The notes beneath the pieces were generated by a model. It was given only the letters and a program-made list of their open reading frames with translations. It had not been told where the DNA came from and did not search any database. From NCBI GenBank assembly GCA_030686995.1, contig CM060708.1, positions 259,970,044 through 260,034,043 on the forward strand: a stretch of DNA of 64,000 nt, given 5' to 3'. Below are positions 36,523 to 51,372 of the stretch, one piece after another (the stretch's first letter is position 1; every line of letters starts with the position of its first letter). This DNA comes from Artemisia argyi. Its lineage: Eukaryota; Streptophyta; Magnoliopsida; Asterales; Asteraceae. Position numbers and translations under genes: made by a program.

Positions 36523-37075
36523 GCACTAAAAACAATTTTTCAACACAAGTTCGAGGCAATACCACAGTGAACTTAAACCAGAAATCACAAGTGAATGGCT
36601 TCTTTGAAAAAGGTACACCACTCACAGGGATATAAAGGCAAGTTTTAATCTTAAGTTTGGGAACTTATTATGGGTTTATTAATTGATTTTTGAAAAACTG
36701 CTTTAGGCTTATGGGTGTGTGTGCAGAAAACTTGGGAAATATTTTTGGAACTGATTCGTTAACCGAAATCGTCCCTTTAAGATTACTCGCAGGCTGGCGG
36801 GAGGAAGTAAATAGGTTTCCTCTTCAGTTCGCAATTTAATGTCAGAACTTACCTTAAACCAACTGTTTCAGGTTGTAATCTTTAAAGAACACGAAGTAAT
36901 TTAACTTCACAGTTTGTTTTTGATTGTTTTTAATTTTTTTTGGTGTTTTTCAACACTTCAGGAGAAGTGTTAATGAACGTTTTTCTGATATGATTATATT
37001 TTTACAAAAACTTTTTACAGGGAGGGTTTTGAAACCACTAAACTTAAAACGATTTTGTAAAACACGCAACAACCT
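36523..37075 (-). other. Athila-like leader
   Basis: Untranslated region between PBS and gag start. I see no conserved frame. Confidence 0.7.
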
Positions 37076-37092
37076 CCCCGGCAGCGGCGCCA
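37076..37092 (-). promoter_or_regulatory. primer-binding site, tRNA-Asp
   Basis: On the minus strand TGGCGCCGCTGCCGGGG lies 5 nt after the 5' LTR. It is complementary to the 3' end of plant tRNA-Asp(GUC) with one mismatch (C for T at position 9). Confidence 0.85.
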
Positions 37093-37097
37093 AATTT

Positions 37098-40000
37098 TGA
37101 TTGGTCCTGAACCGTCAGATTATTATTGACCAAGGTCAACAAGTCAAAGACAGCCTAGAATCAATACTCCGGTGATAGTGTAGTGTTTTCCCGGGTCGTT
37201 AAAGTCCCGACGAGATTGAAATGGTGCTTTGGAAATCGTTTATGAGTGAGTGGGACTGAGGACAGTAGCCCAGATGATATGGAATTGATTTTGCTACTGT
37301 TATTTTGGTATTGGTACACAGATATAATATTCACAAAAATCAGATACCAGATATATGCACAGATTCACAATTAAGATCACGTATCGGACTGGAAAAGTGG
37401 GTTTTTGGTACTTATCAAACTACAGGGGGTGCTTTTGACACTTTTTAAAACTTAAAAATAAAAATGAAAATTGAAATTATGGAAATGATTAAAATACTAT
37501 TTAAATATTATTTAATTAATTAAACTATTTAAAATCTAAATTAAAACCTAATTTAAATAAACTAAAAATGACAAATGATTTAAATTAAACTAAAAATTAA
37601 TAAAAATATTTTCTAAACCTAAATTAGAACTTGAAGAAAGTATAAAAAATTAAAAATTATATTTTTGTCTTTTTGTGGTTTAGTTATTAATTAAAAACTA
37701 TTTAACTTAATTAAGCTAATTAAACTACTTTTAATTTATATTAATACTAAATTAACTTGGAAAATTAAGATAAAATTTATAAAATTACTTAACCATCATA
37801 GGAATCCTACAAAATTATAAAAACTTTAAAAATTATGTTTTAAGATTAAACAACTAATTATTTACCTTTTAATTAACTTAAGTCTATTTTAAACAAATAA
37901 AATAAGAAAAATAGAAAATGAACAGTAGAATCTCAAAATTTATTTTCTAAAAACTTATTATACTATATTAGAACTAGGAAAATTATAAAAACTAGATTTA
38001 ACCTTATAAAAACTAATTAAGCTATTTAATACTTGATATTAATTAATAATAAAGAAAATTAAAATTAAATCTAATTAACACTAAATGACAAAATAAAAAT
38101 CTGAAAAAATTATCAAAATTACTTTACTATATAAGGTATTTAATAAAAATATAAAAACACTAGTGACTTAATTAAAATCTAAAAATGAAAATTAAAATTA
38201 ACTTGAATTAAATAGAAACTATCACTTTTTTAAACTTGATTTTTTTTAGATTTTTCTTTTTCAGAACTATTTTATACCTTAAAATAACAAACTTTTGTAA
38301 AGACACTTTTCAAGATAGCTTATAAATAAGCTATAAGCACCCCCTTGGCTACACAGTTGACTTATGTTGACTGTGTGGTCAATTTGGGTCAAATGGCCTA
38401 AGGTGGGGTCCACAATGGTAAAAAAGGGTCTCAGCAAGTTTAATAATCACAAATAAGCAACAAACACAAACACTAGATCACTAATAAGCTGTAAAGATTG
38501 AAATAAGCACTTTAGCACAATGGAAACTAACACAGACTGGGGACAAACTTGGTGAGCAATTGCAGGTGGGGTCCACTAGGGTGAGGGTCAAACAAATGGT
38601 CAATGGCTGCTCCTTGGTAGGAGGGGGTGGTAAAAACCTAAGTATGGGGTCTGGGGTCCACTGAGGTGGTAGCAAAACACCACCAAAGTGATGGTGGTGA
38701 CTGGGTGTCTGGGTGAGCAGGGCACAACCTTGCCCTGCAGCTTAGTTTGGGGGTCTGTGGGACCCACTTAAGCTTCTAAACAAATTAAGCAAAAATTCAA
38801 GCTGATAGATTAGCTGATATACTTTAATCACACAAAGTTTCAAAACTTAACATCCATTACACAGCTCACAATTAAAGTTGGAAATTTGGTAAAAACCTGA
38901 GAATGCAGTTTTTGACTTTTGACAAGAACACTCAAACTTTGACTTTGGTGAGATTCTAAGTGATCTAACTTATTGTTTATGATATTTTAAGCTAATTTAA
39001 GATTACTAAAAGCTAAATTAACAATTACTTATCAGCTTATGAGCTTATGGACTCTAAACTCATACACAGTTAACTGAGGGGGTGATTAAATCATGAATTT
39101 GACTTTTTAAACTTGTAGCTACTGATTTTATACCATATATGATCCTATTTAAACTAATGTAGCATGCAGAAACCAAAAGTTGTGGCAAAAACTAAGCAAA
39201 ACAACAAGCAATCAGTTAATCCAAACACCCCTTTTGTGGACTGTTTTGATGATTTTCAAAGAGGATTATAACTAGGGACTGTAAGCTTGATTCCAAACCA
39301 TAAATTATGACTAAATGGACTAATTTAAGCACTTAGAAACAAAATGCAACTATGAAAGCACAAGTATACCACTTAAACTATTCTTTGACAGTTAAAACTA
39401 AATTATTAAGTGACCATTGATTCTAATAAACAAACTATGATTACTAAACTAAAAACTACTAAAATAACAATCAAGAACACAATGCAAGCACAAAATCTCA
39501 GATACAAGCATGGAAATTAGAAATTAAACTTTTGAGAGGAAAATGGAAATGAGCAAAAGCTTACTGAGCACCTCTAGCATGAACAAGAGGTTTTCCTTTG
39601 AAGCCTATCTTTAGATAGGCAGTTTAAGCTCCATCCTTGCTCTTCAAAGCTTCTCCAAACCTGAAAACAAGTTATGAACAAGACAGTTTGACCAATATTG
39701 ACTTTTTTGCTTTTTTGATTATTTTCTATTGATTCTGGATTTTAGGGTCTCTACAAGCTTGATTAAGCTTTAGGGAGCTTATAAGAGCCTAAATTCAGTC
39801 CATAACATAATACTAAAACAACAATTGAACAATATGAGATATTGACATATAATTAAATTGCATAAGATGAAATAATAAAGGAAGCTTGAAATTTATAACT
39901 GAAATTAAGTTACAATACAATAAAAAGAAGGTTACCACTGCTTAAGAGCTTGGGTGTACCCTAGAATTTAAAATTGCAATTAAACGACATGAACTAAAAT

Positions 40001-41108
40001 TTAAATTAACTACTATTTCTTCTTCTTGCATCTTCTCTTATTTATAGCCTCCAATTAGGGTTCCCCCAAGCACCCTGAGCCAATCCCACCATTATCTGAT
40101 CATTTTGGTCCAATGAGAAGCTCACACGTAATTTTGGCGCCAAAACTTGTTTCTTCAAATTGCCTCTGACAACGTGTATTGGGGAGGAGCATTAAATGCT
40201 GAGGTGAGGGGTAGGTGTAGGGAGGTGGGAAGGTAATGATTGTGGGGGCTTTGGCTTGTGATTGGAGGAGAGGGAGGCTGCAAGTGGTGGTGTTTGTGGG
40301 GGACGTCTGAGAGGGAAAGGGAAGGGGTTGACTGGGTTTGACCAGGTCAACGTTGACCCTGGTTTTAATACTTTGGGTGTGGACTGGGCTAGATGGGAAT
40401 TGGATTGGTTTGGGCCCAAGATGGATTTAATTGTTTGGATTGGTTTTGTTTTATTATTTTGGATCCGGATTTGGTTTAGTTTTACAAGGACCATTTGTGT
40501 AATTTTGGGAAAGTTGAGGGTTGGATTTTGGCATTTTCTAAATTTGTTTCCAAGGGTATAAAATGCCAATGATGAATAGTATAAGGTTTTATCTTGAAAT
40601 TTTCACTTTTTAAAACCCCAGGGACTAAATCTGCCAATTCCCCAAACTTCAGGGACCTGCCTTGTAATTTCACCAAACTTTCTACCAAGGGACCAAACCT
40701 GCCATAAGAGATTAGTGCAAGGACAAAATTTGTTTTTCTCAAAGTTTTTCATATCCCAGGGACCATTTTTGACAATTTTCAAAGTTCAGGGACTAAACTT
40801 GACATTTTGTGAAACTTTTCACCAAAGGACTAATTATGTAACTTTTTGATTTATAAGGGCCTTTGGTGACTTTTTCAAGTTTTTAGAATGACCAGGGACT
40901 AGTTTTGATAACTTTTGAAAGTTGGGGGACTGAAACTGCCAATTATGCAAACTTTGTGCGTTTTTCATCTGTTTTTGGTATTTTTGCATTTGAGACATGT
41001 AAAACACTTTCCTGGGATATTTTCACTATTTTGATTCATTATTGAGTGTTTTTGGATGTTTTGGCAGTTCAGAATTGGTAAAAATGATGAGTATTTACAC
41101 ACTCATCA
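37098..41108 (-). repeat. Athila-like 5' LTR
   Basis: 4011 bp, starting on the minus strand at 41108. It is nearly identical to the 3' LTR. The few differences noticed (for example near 37145, 37386, 37799 and 38313, plus one extra T near 37840) all lie in the U5-proximal third. Confidence 0.92.
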
Positions 41109-41436
41109 GGCATGAACAAGAGAAAATTACTATATTTTGTGACAACCAGAGTGCCTTGTATCTAGCAAGGAATCCAGCATTTCATTCAAAGACAAAGCAT
41201 ATACGAGTTCAGTATCACTTCGTTCGTGAGAAAGTGGAAGAGGGAACCGTGGATATGCAGAAAATTCATACTGATGATAACTTGGCAGATTATCTGACAA
41301 AGGTAATCAACTGTGACAAGTTTATATGGTGCCGATCCTCATGCGGCCTAGCCGAAACGTAAGCAACATGGAAGTGCAAGGAAGGATAACGGTGTGAAGA
41401 TCGATTTAGCTTCAATCGGATCTTCAAGTGGGAGAT
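41109..41436 (+). pseudogene. Copia B RNase H C-terminus and polypurine tract
   Basis: Resumes Copia half B after the Athila insertion: HEQEKITIFCDNQSALYLAR, then QYHFVREKVEEGTVDMQ and DNLADYLTK, ending at the TAA at 41360-41362. The polypurine tract AAGTGGGAGAT (41426-41436) precedes the LTR. The GGCAT at 41109-41113 is the second copy of the Athila target duplication. Confidence 0.88.
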
Positions 41437-41678
41437 TTTTGGATAGATACAGTGTATCTTTTGGATAAGATATGGAATCTTGCAAGTTGTGGAATGTCAA
41501 GTTGAATTATGTGGTCATACATGACGTATTATGCAAACCAACTTGCCTATAAAAGGCATGAACTACAGCTTCATTTGCATCCCATTTTTTTCACTTCTCA
41601 TTCTTTCTTGATATCTTTCTCCTAGTAGTTCTTGTGTAATAGAAGAGAGTTTAGTATTTCCTAGTTACAAGAGAATTT
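41437..41678 (+). repeat. Copia B 3' LTR, truncated
   Basis: Matches the LTR of half A from its first base to about position 240. The terminal dinucleotide is TT where half A has TG. TATAAAAGG is at about 41548-41556. The LTR stops at the centre of the palindrome and never reaches U5. Confidence 0.8.
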
Positions 41679-41782
41679 AATTCTCTTGTAACTAGGAAAT
41701 ACTAAACTCTCTTCTATTACACAAGAACTACTAGGAGAAAGATATCAAAAAAGAATGAGAAGTGAAAAAATGGGATGCAAAT
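41574..41782. repeat. near-perfect 104-bp-arm palindrome of Copia LTR sequence
   Basis: The left arm 41574-41677 is repeated in inverse at 41679-41782 with a single central T (41678). I find one base mismatch (AAGAAAG versus AAAAAAG) and one 1-nt indel (seven T versus six A). The outer edge of the left arm lies about 20-25 nt after the LTR TATA box, close to the expected transcription start. The right edge is exactly where the next Gypsy LTR begins. Confidence 0.9.
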
Positions 41783-45928
<4,146 letters not shown>

Positions 45929-45931
45929 GAT

Positions 45932-45944
45932 TGGCATCAGAGTC
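45932..45944 (+). promoter_or_regulatory. primer-binding site, initiator-Met tRNA type
   Basis: TGGCATCAGAGTC begins 3 nt after the LTR end and matches the usual TGGTATCAGAGC with changes at two positions. Confidence 0.75.
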
Positions 45945-46635
45945 AAGGTTATAGAGAACTAGGTACATATAAACCCTAAACTATAACCGCTTTTTACAAA
46001 AACAATTCACTATGACCGCCACTTGCCTGCTTGCCTTGCTTGCCACTTTACTTGCTGTTTATTTGACATAGCTATATGATATACCTTACTGTTTGTTGAT
46101 TTCACTTTACTACATGTACTATAAGTATTTTCTGTATACTTATACATACTTGACTTATGTACATACTATAAGCATTTTCTATATACTCATACAAACATAC
46201 CGTACTTGTCACATCTTACCTTTCCTCACGTAATTTCACTACCTGACTCTGAGTTTGAACACTCGACCAGTTCTGTTGAAACACCTATTTTACCATCGTC
46301 TACAAACCCGTCAATTCATTTGGTCATGACCTTAACCTATCGCCTTAAAACATGCTTCCTCGAAACACCTACTCTTAGGACACATCATTACTAGATCTTT
46401 TTCCCTTTCCTTGTTATCTTGCAGGGACATGTCATTTGGAAGGCAAGACCAAGTCTCCTCAGCCACATATCGACTCCTAATCTATAACCAGCCATGTTGT
46501 ATACTCTATTGTGTCATTCCCTCTGTGATTGATCTCATTCGTGTGCTCTATTTGTGGTGATTATACTCTTGCGTCATAAAAACCTCTCCTTATGGGATCT
46601 TATTTATCTTCACCTCATTTTGTGTTTGTAGCAAA
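45945..46635 (+). other. Gypsy leader
   Basis: Non-coding sequence between PBS and gag. Nothing else recognised. Confidence 0.6.
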
Positions 46636-47762
46636 ATGCCTCCCAGAAAGAAGTCAAACAGAACCGCACGAGCCAACCCAGACCCAGCCAGGGCTACAAC
46701 CACTGCCCCACCTACTGTTAACCAAGCAATGTTAGACTAACTGGTGGATGAGAGAGTAGCAGCAGCTTTAGCCGCAGCCAACGTAAACACCTCAACTACC
46801 GATGTTGGCACTTCCAGACCAAATCACAGCAATGGTCGAGGCTGCAACAACCAAGAATTTCTCAAGATTATATCTGGGGGTTTCGAAGGGATTGAAGGAG
46901 CAGTGGTATTGGTAAGGTGGATTGAGAAGTTGGAAACTGTGTTTAGGATAAGTAGTTGTGCGGATGAGGATAGAGTGAAGTATGCATCATTCACCTCACG
47001 GATGCTGCTCTAACCTGGTGGAATAACTATCTGAAGTCTGCCGGGTATGACACTGCTTACTCAATGCCATGGGAGAACTTTAAGGAAATGGTGCTCAAAA
47101 AGTACTGCCCTCGCAACGAGGTCATGAAGCTAGAGGTTGAATTTTGGAATCTTAAAGTTCAAGGTGCCAACATGGCTACTTACAACCAGCGTTTTCAGGA
47201 ACTAGCTTTGTTGTGTCCTAAAATGGTCCCGACTGAGACTCGTTTACTAGAAAGGTACATAAGAGGGTTACCCCAATCCATCAAGGGTAGTGTCACTACC
47301 TCTAAGGCTGCTGACCTCCATGAGGCAATGGAAGTGGCCAACAAGTTGATGGATCAAATAATCGAGGATACTGCCGAAAAGGTGGTAGATAACAAAAGGA
47401 AATGGGATGATTACTCCGGGAACAACAACAACAACAACCAGAACAAGCGACAAGAGGTCGCCAAAGTTTATACTGCTGGGTCGGGAGAGAAGAAGGTTTA
47501 TGCAGGGAAGTTACCCTTGTGTAACCGTTGTAACTACCACCACAACGGGTGGTGTGCTGGAAAGTGCCACAACTGTCAAAAGATTGGACACATAGCCAAA
47601 GACTGTAGGTCTAAAACCGTCGCAAGAGCACAGACAACACCAGAGAATAATCGGAAGGCTGAGGTGACCTGTTATGGGTGTGGAAAGAAGGGGCACTACA
47701 GAAACGAGTGCCGGGAACCGAAGTACCAGGAAACTGTGGAGCAAGAGGAAAATAGGACTTGA
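46636..47762 (+). pseudogene. chromovirus-like gag
   Basis: Starts at ATG 46636 (MPPRKKSNRTARANPDPAR). TAA at 46738-46740 interrupts it, and a 1-nt frameshift occurs close to 46993, after which the frame reads DAALTWWNNYLKSAGYD onward. The retrotransposon Gag domain is clear (VEFWNLKVQGANMATYNQRF, FQELALLCPKMVP). Near the C-terminus are two CCHC knuckles, CHNCQKIGHIAKDC and CYGCGKKGHYRNEC, and a cysteine-rich CNRCNYHHNGWC before them. Gag would form the virus-like particle. No protease follows. Confidence 0.85.
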
Positions 47763-48985
47763 ACGTGATATCAAAAGGTCGACTGCCTCGAGACCTAAGT
47801 TGAGACTCTTTTAAGTTGTATTCCTATAAGACTTTATTAGTAACTTCTTGTAAACCTCGTCGTATTGTATGGATTTGGTGTACGTTTATCTTGAATTGTA
47901 AGCTTATTTGACTCATAACTATCTGCCATCACATATCAACTAGATGTATCAATCGTCGCCATTGCACTACTTATTTTACTACCACCTAATTAAAAACTTT
48001 GTTATCATGTTATGACTATTTTGTTAACATATCATAAGCCGGTTTGTTACCTTGCTACCCTATTATAGTGTAATAAACTATGTTGTTATTAACATACAAA
48101 CTGTTTACAATTATCTTACAACCCGTTTTTCTCCTACCCTATGAACTATTTTGCCACTATGTCACAAACCAAACAACAATTGAGCTATCATTTTACAAAT
48201 AATAAATTTTCTTTATACCCTATATACTGTTTTTGCAAACCACCTTACAAACTATACTGCTATCACTCTGTGAATAATTTACTCTTCTGAAAAGTGTTTT
48301 GTGCTACTACCTCATAGACAGAGTAACCGACATTTTTCTAAACCCAGCATGGCATTGTTGGACCTTAATTATACAAAGCCTGATCACCTGTGTATAATTC
48401 AGGTAGGACCATACTATGCTAGGATTGGTCACCTTAAATTTTTATCAAAGATCAAACACTTTATTTTCAAGAAATCAAAGCTCGCATGTGTGAGTACATA
48501 AAAGTAGTGCAAAGCCATGGCAACCACAGTAACCAATAGGGCACCAATACGATCTCGCCACTTAAAATCATCCTTGCCTCGCATACTATTCTGAACCAAA
48601 AAGGACAAGTTAACCAACTAGCCATCATGAGGCAATCTACCGAAGAGCATAGCCACAATCAACAGGATTACCTACGATTACAACCTTAGGATTTCATACG
48701 AACTCCATCTTATAACGCCTCGTTTCCTTTTACAACTTCCCATTTCGAAGAATCTTACCGTCAAACAAACAACCTCCATGTTCGATAGCTACCTCATAAC
48801 CCCGCGTGTGACCGAAACATACATTCACTTGAAAGCATCCATATCAATCGTTACGACGGCTACACTACTAAATCAATCAACTAATCACTAGTAGCAACCA
48901 ACACCATTCTTCAAGATTGTACTCTAAAACTTTCTAAACTACTCATTCAACATCGACCTCATACCAGTTTCACTTAGAATCCCCG
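47763..48985 (+). other. gap where pol should be
   Basis: 1.2 kb of AT-rich sequence with repeated short phrases (CACTATG-, CTTACAAAC-like) and no protease, RT, RNase H or integrase motif on either strand. It replaces about 3-4 kb of expected pol. Confidence 0.7.
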
Positions 48986-49222
48986 ATGTTATCAATAGTA
49001 TTGATTTGGGTATTCAAGTACCATGTCATCATCATCGGCAAAGAGAATATTGTCCGCATCGAAATCATGGACCGAGAGGTCACACTTAAGCAAAGCCACA
49101 TTTCAACCGTCAAGTTCTGTTGGGACCCTCGAAGAGATTCTGAATTCACTTGGGAACGTGAAGACGAAATCAAGCGTAAATACCCACACTTTTTCTCAAA
49201 CCTATCGAGTAATTCTAAGTGA
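48986..49222 (+). pseudogene. C-terminal end of chromovirus pol
   Basis: Contains IEIMDREVTLKQSHISTVKF, then FTWEREDEIKRKYPHFFS and a stop at 49220-49222. This is the usual tail after the chromodomain of Tekay/Del-type chromoviruses. It lies directly upstream of the PPT and shows that the element once had pol. Confidence 0.75.
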
Positions 49223-49244
49223 AAGCCGAGGACGGCTTTCCTTC

Positions 49245-49258
49245 TAAGGCGGGGAGGA
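49245..49258 (+). promoter_or_regulatory. polypurine tract of Gypsy element
   Basis: AAGGCGGGGAGGAT immediately precedes the second LTR. Confidence 0.75.
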
Positions 49259-51029
49259 TGTGACAAACGGAAATTTTCCAACAATAATTTAATAATAAAC
49301 CACGATTTATTATTAACTAACTGTTTTATTAAGAATTCATGAGCTTACATAACTGTTTTCGGGAAAACAAACCCGTACACTATAGCTTACAGTAACTCAT
49401 ATCAAGGTTTATCCTATCAGAAAACGTGAACATTTAGTTTTCTGACTATTACTGATCATTTATGAGAAATATCTCGCACACAACACCACACGCGTACCGA
49501 CACAACCCTAGTAACGGCATGAATCCTGTATTGGTTATCCTGAATCATTAATTGTGTTTTTATATTACTTTTACAAAAACATTCTCATAAATTATATATC
49601 TTCGTGCTCACGTCAACCTGAAAAACTCAATTACACCAAAACTCAACGGGACACGAAATACACCTAAACCCACATATTGAATACTCACTTTTATTTAAAT
49701 TAACCTTGTACACCAAGCTTTTTATTATCTACCCTCACTATTTATTTAAAAGTAAATAAAACAAAATAAAAATCAAATAAATGATATTAATAATGAAAAT
49801 AATAATCGACATTATCCCTTTCTCGTTTATCCTCTCACACACACCCCACGTTTCTTTTTACTGCTACTACGCTCCATCCACCTGCCATAGCCATCCCCAC
49901 ACCATCCTGCCTCTTATCAGATCTGTAGAATGATGACAACAAAACAACAAGAGCTGTCCTAGCACTAGCAGACCTGATCTCCTTTGTCTCAATTTTGAAG
50001 TCAACGAAACCCAACAAAAAGAGGTAACGAAGTTGAAGGAGATGGTAACCCCATTTGGTTAGGGCGCGTCTGAAGACAAGGAAAGGAGAATCAACCCTAC
50101 TCGTTTTAATTCTTTTTATGTAACCAACCGGTCCACAAGCTAAGCCACTCTCACAAAAACTTCACTCAAAAATTTGTCTCAAATTAAAGGGGTCTCCTGT
50201 GGTGGGTAGCTTGCTTGGATTGGAGTCAGATTTATTGTTGTTCGAAAAGCTTGTTAGCTCTTGTCCATCGATTCATTCACTTCCTATTGTAAGGCTCTAA
50301 ATTCTTGTTGGTGTTTCATTCGAATATGTATATGTTTATGTGTTTTTATGAAATCTTGTTGGTTAATAAATCTAGTGTCTGTTATAAAAATTACGATTCC
50401 CTTATACCTTTTAGCTGTGATATTGTTTGATCTTTGGTATCGATCGACCATACACAAATCTGTGAATGATTATCTTTCTGGAGTTGTAATTTGAGCTTGT
50501 GTGGTATGCTTATTTTTTTTATACATATAAAAATAAGTCTTAACAAATAACCAGTAGTTTAATTATTTTTCGTCACACTTTAGACCTTATAAGCTTATTA
50601 CATCTTTTGACTCTAAGTAAGACTTGTAAGCAGTGTTGCAAAAATCAGCCGAATCGGCCGATTAATCGGCGATTAATCGGTAATCGGCCCAGGACCTTGG
50701 AGAGAATTCCACGGAAATCGGCCGATTAATCGGCCGAGTCAAGAAAATCGGCCGATTAATCGGTAAAAAATCGCTAATCGGCCCCGGACCGCCTCAGTAC
50801 CGATTCACGATTTTTGCAACATTGCTTGTAAGTGTTGGCTTAAACGGAAGTGCCCACTTTAATTGGTTAGTACACGCATTTGATTCAACTATGTTACCAT
50901 TTGGTCTGGTTGCGGGTCAAGAACCCACTGTGGTGAGGCATAGTGGTGTATGCTTTGTTGGGTTTTTGATAAGTTAACAATAATCTCATTTTTTCTTTCT
51001 TTCCCCTTCTGCTTGCTGTCGTTATATCA
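49259..51029 (+). repeat. Gypsy 3' LTR, interrupted
   Basis: Matches the 5' LTR from 41783 to about 43327. It carries a 194-bp MITE absent from the 5' LTR and is cut at 51029 by insertion of the minus-strand Copia element. The remainder lies beyond the window. Confidence 0.88.
50631..50824. mobile_element. hAT-type MITE with CGGCCGATTAATCGG repeats
   Basis: A 194-bp insertion relative to the 5' LTR (empty site near 43133). Inverted termini are CAGTGTTGCAAAAATC and CAATGTTGCAAAAATC (reversed), with one mismatch. A perfect 8-bp duplication CTTGTAAG is at 50623-50630 and 50825-50832. The interior consists of repeated CGGCCGATTAATCGG and fragments of it. Confidence 0.95.
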
Positions 51030-51360
51030 TGTTAGGTCACCATTTTGTAAACACAAGTATGAGAAATGAGATGAGAATAAGAGATGGTTGATTATAAGAA
51101 TGAGAGAAAAGTAATTGCAAGAGTTTCCTTAATGTATTCAAATAACCAACAATATAAAAGTTTACATAAGCTTAGTATTTATAAGGGAGGAGTAGGGCAA
51201 CACTCCCTTCCTCCCTCATTCTTCTTAGACGTGGGCTTTCAAGGCCCATGGACATGATTCTTAAGCCTAGTAACTTACACATAGTGAAATAGATAACTAA
51301 GCAACCTATTACAAAAGGTAATGACCGAGATGACTAAAATACAAAAGTATGATCCCAACA
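51030..51360 (-). repeat. 3' LTR of Sirevirus-like Copia
   Basis: 331 bp with TGTTAGGTCACC on the low side and ATCCCAACA on the high side (TGTT...AACA ends). Confidence 0.85.
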
Positions 51361-51372
51361 ATCTCCCCCTAA
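51361..51372 (-). promoter_or_regulatory. polypurine tract of Sirevirus-like Copia
   Basis: Minus-strand TTAGGGGGAGAT abuts the LTR. Its core AGGGGGAG recurs five more times in the element. Confidence 0.85.

Larger units (their letters stand above)
25597..41108 (-). mobile_element. complete Athila-like Ty3/Gypsy retrotransposon
   Basis: A 15,512-bp element with TG...CA ends and a perfect 5-bp target duplication GGCAT (25592-25596 and 41109-41113), inserted in the RNase H region of Copia half B. On the minus strand the order is 5' LTR (41108-37098), PBS, leader, gag-protease-RT-RNase H-integrase, repeats, PPT and 3' LTR (29606-25597). LTRs over 4 kb, a tRNA-Asp PBS, an Asn/Gln-rich Gag with a CX2CX3HX4C knuckle and a DLGAS protease all point to Athila. 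No envelope-like frame is present between integrase and the 3' LTR. By eye the two LTRs differ at only about half a dozen sites, so the insertion is recent. Confidence 0.92.
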
